16,212 bases of DNA from Desulfovibrio sp. (GTDB taxonomy: Bacteria > Desulfobacterota > Desulfovibrionia > Desulfovibrionales > Desulfovibrionaceae), in NCBI GenBank assembly GCA_031275955.1, contig JAISNZ010000097.1:1-16212 (forward strand), given 5' to 3'. Of the stretch, positions 13,675 to 16,212 are shown one piece after another; the first letter of the stretch is position 1; each line of letters begins with the position of its first letter. Below the pieces are notes generated by a model. That model searched no databases. It saw only the letters and a program-made list of their open reading frames with translations, and was not told where the DNA came from. The position numbers were made by a program, and so were the translations under genes.

Positions 13675-14472
13675 GTGAAAGTGATTCTGTTCTGCGGCGG
13701 CAAGGGAACCCGGCTGCGCGAGGAGACGGAGTTCAAACCCAAGCCCATGGTGGAGATCGGCAGCATCCCCATCATCTGGCATATCATGCAGCGCTATGCG
13801 CATTACGGGTACAGGGAATTTGTCCTGCCCCTGGGCTACCGGGGGGAAGCGCTCAAGCAATATTTCCACGACTACAGAATGCGCAACGCCGATTTTACGG
13901 TGGATCTGGGCAGCGGAGGAATTTTTATGCACAGGAACGCCGTGGAGGTGGACTGGCGCGTAACCCTGTGCGACACCGGGGAAGACACGGAGAAGGGCGC
14001 CCGCATCAAGCGGGTGGCGCATCATCTGGGCAGCGGCCCCTTCATGGCCGCCTACGGCGACGGGGTGGCGGACGTGGACATGGCGGCCCTGACGGCCTTT
14101 CACAAGGCCCAAGGTAAGATGGTCACCTTCACCGGGGTGCGCATGCCCTCGCGCTTCGGCACGGTAACCACCAACGCGCGGGGGGAGATCGCCTCCTGGC
14201 AGGAAAAGCCTGTGCTGGACCAGTTTACCAACTGCGGTTTTTTCGTCTTTGAACCGGAATTTTTGGACTATCTCAGCGAGGACGCCTCCTGCGACCTGGA
14301 AAAGGAGCCTCTGGAGCGCCTGGCCCGCGAAGGGCAGCTGGCCATGTACCGGCATAAGGGTTTCTGGCAGTGCATGGATACCCTGCGGGATTACCAGTTG
14401 TTGAATTCCATCTGGGAATCCGGGCAGGCGCCCTGGATGGTCTATCCCCCGGATATCTCCCCCGATGTTTAA
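13675..14472 (+). CDS. rfbF: Glucose-1-phosphate cytidylyltransferase
   Basis: Enzyme of 265 residues (family about 257) that joins CTP and glucose-1-phosphate to give CDP-glucose and pyrophosphate, the first step of CDP-deoxysugar synthesis. The nucleotide-binding loop is LFCGGKGTRLREET (5-18) with FKPKPMVEIG (20-29). The family-typical YGDGVADVD (127-135) carries a metal-binding aspartate. EKPV (177-180), NCGFFVFEPEF (186-196) and GFWQCMDTLRDYQLL (229-243) are also typical. GTG 13675 is the start: AAGGAT is about 7 nt upstream and the first strand VKVILFCGG follows at once. The open frame back to 13513 is not conserved. It heads the operon and its stop overlaps rfbG by 8 bases. Confidence 0.95.
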   Translation: MKVILFCGGKGTRLREETEFKPKPMVEIGSIPIIWHIMQRYAHYGYREFVLPLGYRGEALKQYFHDYRMRNADFTVDLGSGGIFMHRNAVEVDWRVTLCDTGEDTEKGARIKRVAHHLGSGPFMAAYGDGVADVDMAALTAFHKAQGKMVTFTGVRMPSRFGTVTTNARGEIASWQEKPVLDQFTNCGFFVFEPEFLDYLSEDASCDLEKEPLERLAREGQLAMYRHKGFWQCMDTLRDYQLLNSIWESGQAPWMVYPPDISPDV

Positions 14473-15643
14473 TGGATGCTATGCCCGCCGCCGGGTCTTC
14501 GTCACCGGGCACACCGGCTTCAAGGGGGCCTGGCTGACGGCCTGGCTGCTGGATCTGGGAGCGGAGGTGACGGGGTTCTCCCGGGACATTCCCACCACCC
14601 CGGCCGCCTTCTCGGAACTGGGACTTGAGCGGCACATCCGCCACCTGACCGGGGACGTGCGCGACAGGGAGGCCCTGGCCCGGGCCATGGCCGGGACGCG
14701 GCCGGAAATGGTCTTTCACCTGGCGGCCCAGTCGCTGGTGCGCCCCTCCTATGAAGACCCGGGACTGACCTTTGAAACCAACGCCCTGGGGACCCTCAAC
14801 CTGCTGGAGGCCGTGCGCCGCGCCCCGGAGGTCCGGGCCGTGGTTTGCGTCACCAGCGACAAATGCTACCGCAATGACGAATGGGTCTTCGGCTACCGGG
14901 AAACCGATCCCCTGGGCGGCAAGGACCCTTACAGCGCTTCCAAGGCCTGCGCCGAGCTGGTGGCCCGGGCCTATTTCTCCTCCTTTTTCCGGGACGGGCC
15001 GGCCATGGCCACGGCCAGGGCCGGCAACGTCATCGGCGGCGGCGACTGGGCCAGGGATCGCATCATCCCCGATTGCGCCAGGGCCTGGGCGCAAGACGCG
15101 CCCGCCGTCATCCGCAATCCCGGCGCCACCCGGCCCTGGCAGCATGTGCTGGAACCCCTTTCCGGCTACCTCTGGCTGGGGGCGCGGCTTCTGCAAGACG
15201 CGCCTCCCGAAGAGGCCGCGCCTCCCGGGGGGGCCGCGCCTCCCGGGGGGGCCGCGCCCCGCAGGTCCGCTGATCCGGCCTTTGGCTCCGGCCTGAAGGC
15301 GGACAAGGAAGCCTTCAATTTCGGCCCTGGGGCGGAGGTCGCCGCCACCGTGTCCGAGGTGGTCTCGGCCCTCGGTCCGTACTGGCCCGGCTTCCGGGCC
15401 AGCCTGGAACAAGCCGGGGAGAGCCGGGAAAGCACCCTGCTCAAGCTCTGCTGCGACAAGGCCCTGGCCGCCCTGGGCTGGCGGGCGGCGCTGTCCTTTG
15501 CCGAAACCATCCGCCTGACGGCTGAATGGTACCGCATCTATTACAGCGGGAAAGGCGGCGCGGACATGCGCGCCGTCAGCAGCGGGCAGATTGCCGTCTA
15601 CGCGGCAAAAGCCGCGGAAAAGGGACTCCCGTGGACGCGCTAG
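14465..15643 (+). CDS. rfbG: CDP-glucose 4,6-dehydratase
   Basis: Short-chain dehydrogenase/reductase enzyme of 392 residues that turns CDP-glucose into CDP-4-keto-6-deoxyglucose, using bound NAD. The dinucleotide loop is TGHTGFKG (14-21). FHLAAQSLVRPSYEDP (84-99) is typical, as is TSDKCYRN (130-137). The catalytic pair is Y156 and K160 in DPYSASKA, and the substrate loop is RPWQHVLEPLSGY (223-235). The family is usually about 355-370 residues; the surplus lies at about 245-277, between LGARLL and FNFGPG, where a Pro/Gly/Ala-rich run is encoded by an 18-bp tandem repeat. That insertion is unlikely to touch the active site, as both motif groups around it are intact (inference). ATG 14465 overlaps rfbF, and the end overlaps the next gene by 13 bases. 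Confidence 0.94.
   Translation: MFNGCYARRRVFVTGHTGFKGAWLTAWLLDLGAEVTGFSRDIPTTPAAFSELGLERHIRHLTGDVRDREALARAMAGTRPEMVFHLAAQSLVRPSYEDPGLTFETNALGTLNLLEAVRRAPEVRAVVCVTSDKCYRNDEWVFGYRETDPLGGKDPYSASKACAELVARAYFSSFFRDGPAMATARAGNVIGGGDWARDRIIPDCARAWAQDAPAVIRNPGATRPWQHVLEPLSGYLWLGARLLQDAPPEEAAPPGGAAPPGGAAPRRSADPAFGSGLKADKEAFNFGPGAEVAATVSEVVSALGPYWPGFRASLEQAGESRESTLLKLCCDKALAALGWRAALSFAETIRLTAEWYRIYYSGKGGADMRAVSSGQIAVYAAKAAEKGLPWTR
15197..15258 (+). repeat. 18-bp GC-rich tandem repeat inside rfbG
   Basis: GCCGCGCCTCCCGGGGGG is repeated exactly at 15215-15232 and 15233-15250. It is preceded by a diverged unit (15197-15214) and followed by a partial one. It encodes the repeating AAPPGG run, and the unit is a multiple of three. 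Confidence 0.85.
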
Positions 15644-16137
15644 GAGGCGCCGCCCTTCAGGGCGTTCTTCTTGCCGATCTGGCGGAAATTCCCGCCGCCG
15701 GAGGGCCGGTTCTCCACATGGTCCGCAGGGACAGCCCCCTCTTTTCCGGCTTCGGGGAGATCTACTTCTCCCTGGTGGAACCCGGCGCGGTCAAGGCCTG
15801 GAAACGCCACCGCCGCCAGACCCAGCTCTTTGCCGTGCCCCACGGGCTTGTGGAGGTGGTCGTCCACGACGCGCGCGAGGGTTCCCCCAGCCGCGGCCTT
15901 ACGGCCTCCTTCCTCCTGGGGCGGCAGGGGCGTTACGGGCTGCTGCGCATTCCCCCCGGACTCTGGTACGGTTTCGCCTGCCGGGGAGCGGAAACAGCCG
16001 TGGTGGCGAACTGCGCCGACATTCCCCACGACCCCGGGGAGGCCGAGCGCCTGCCGCCGGACAGCGGGCAGATTCCCTGCCGTCTGGCGGCAGGCATCCT
16101 CCGGGAAGACCCCCCGGGGTCAGGACAAGACCCGTGA
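15631..16137 (+). CDS. RmlC-like cupin epimerase (3,5-epimerase family)
   Basis: Protein of 168 residues of the dTDP-4-dehydrorhamnose 3,5-epimerase (RmlC) fold, a jelly-roll cupin. GEIYFSLVEPGAVKAWKRH (42-60) matches the family's strand and histidine region, with H60 a candidate catalytic or binding residue; QTQLFAVPHGLVEVVVHD (63-80) and RIPPGLWYGFAC (106-117) complete the barrel. Given its neighbours, the substrate is probably CDP-4-keto-6-deoxyglucose, not dTDP-sugar (inference). GTG 15631 is chosen: AAGGGA is 7 nt upstream and it lies just before the rfbG stop. The frame further upstream is a read-through of rfbG. It could instead be a 3- or 5-mono-epimerase; motifs alone do not decide. 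The stop overlaps the next start as GTGA. Confidence 0.85.
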   Translation: MDALGGAALQGVLLADLAEIPAAGGPVLHMVRRDSPLFSGFGEIYFSLVEPGAVKAWKRHRRQTQLFAVPHGLVEVVVHDAREGSPSRGLTASFLLGRQGRYGLLRIPPGLWYGFACRGAETAVVANCADIPHDPGEAERLPPDSGQIPCRLAAGILREDPPGSGQDP

Positions 16138-16212
16138 CCCGCGCCGGCCCTCTGCTCATCGCCGGCGGCCTGGGATATCTGGGGGCCTGGCTGACCCGGC
16201 GTCTGGCCCTGG
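16134..16212 (+). CDS. NAD-dependent epimerase/reductase, N-terminus only
   Basis: Twenty-six codons before the window ends. GTG 16134 overlaps the cupin gene's stop (GTGA). The reading LLIAGGLGYLGAWLTRRL shows the GGxGYxG dinucleotide-binding motif of extended short-chain dehydrogenases. In this context it is likely the last step of the CDP-sugar path, reducing the 4-keto group. Family identity cannot be fixed from this fragment. Confidence 0.75.
   Translation, partial: MTRAGPLLIAGGLGYLGAWLTRRLAL

Noticed and set aside
1..16212. CRISPR arrays, tRNA or rRNA genes, complete insertion sequences
   Set aside because: No regularly spaced repeats, clover-leaf sequences, rRNA-like segments or transposase genes were seen.

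Overview
The window is GC-rich, about two thirds G+C by eye. It looks like the chromosome of a Desulfovibrio-type sulfate reducer (Desulfovibrionaceae). The main reasons are a short-chain flavodoxin very like the classical Desulfovibrio protein, a Fur-type operator in front of it of the form described for that group, and the mix of family-9 glycosyltransferases, CgeB-like proteins and a FapA/DUF342 protein. The assignment rests on recognising protein families; no database was searched.

Layout. (1) 25-471, minus strand: flavodoxin, with a putative Fur box at 686-702 about 215 nt upstream of its start. (2) 741-7513, minus strand: a tightly packed run read fadD -> STAS protein -> FapA/DUF342 -> CgeB-like glycosyltransferase -> GT9 glycosyltransferase, with overlaps or gaps of 18 nt or less. 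(3) 7514-7673: divergent intergenic region with a perfect 7-1-7 inverted repeat. (4) 7674-10184, plus strand: a second GT9 + CgeB pair, so two paralogous pairs sit back to back around the fadD-STAS-fapA genes. (5) 10185-13050: a looser, partly degraded stretch with a C-terminally truncated formylglycine-generating-enzyme-like secreted protein, many hairpins, a small zinc-ribbon-like protein, a Gln/Arg/Glu-rich repeat lipoprotein and a truncated orphan HicB-like antitoxin. (6) 12963-13387: an HU gene with a clear promoter and terminator. (7) 13478-16212, plus strand: the start of a CDP-sugar operon (rfbF, rfbG, an RmlC-like cupin epimerase and the first codons of an NAD-dependent epimerase/reductase), with every gene overlapping the next.

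How the genes may work together. Regions 2-4 look like a surface-glycan or protein-glycosylation locus: four predicted glycosyltransferases, plus an acyl-CoA ligase, an anti-sigma-antagonist-like STAS protein and a FapA family protein. Region 7 makes a nucleotide-activated sugar: glucose-1-phosphate to CDP-glucose to CDP-4-keto-6-deoxyglucose, then probably epimerisation and reduction to a CDP-6-deoxyhexose, typical of O-antigen synthesis. The two loci may feed the same cell surface, but the sequence does not prove it. No tRNA, rRNA, CRISPR array or complete insertion sequence was seen.
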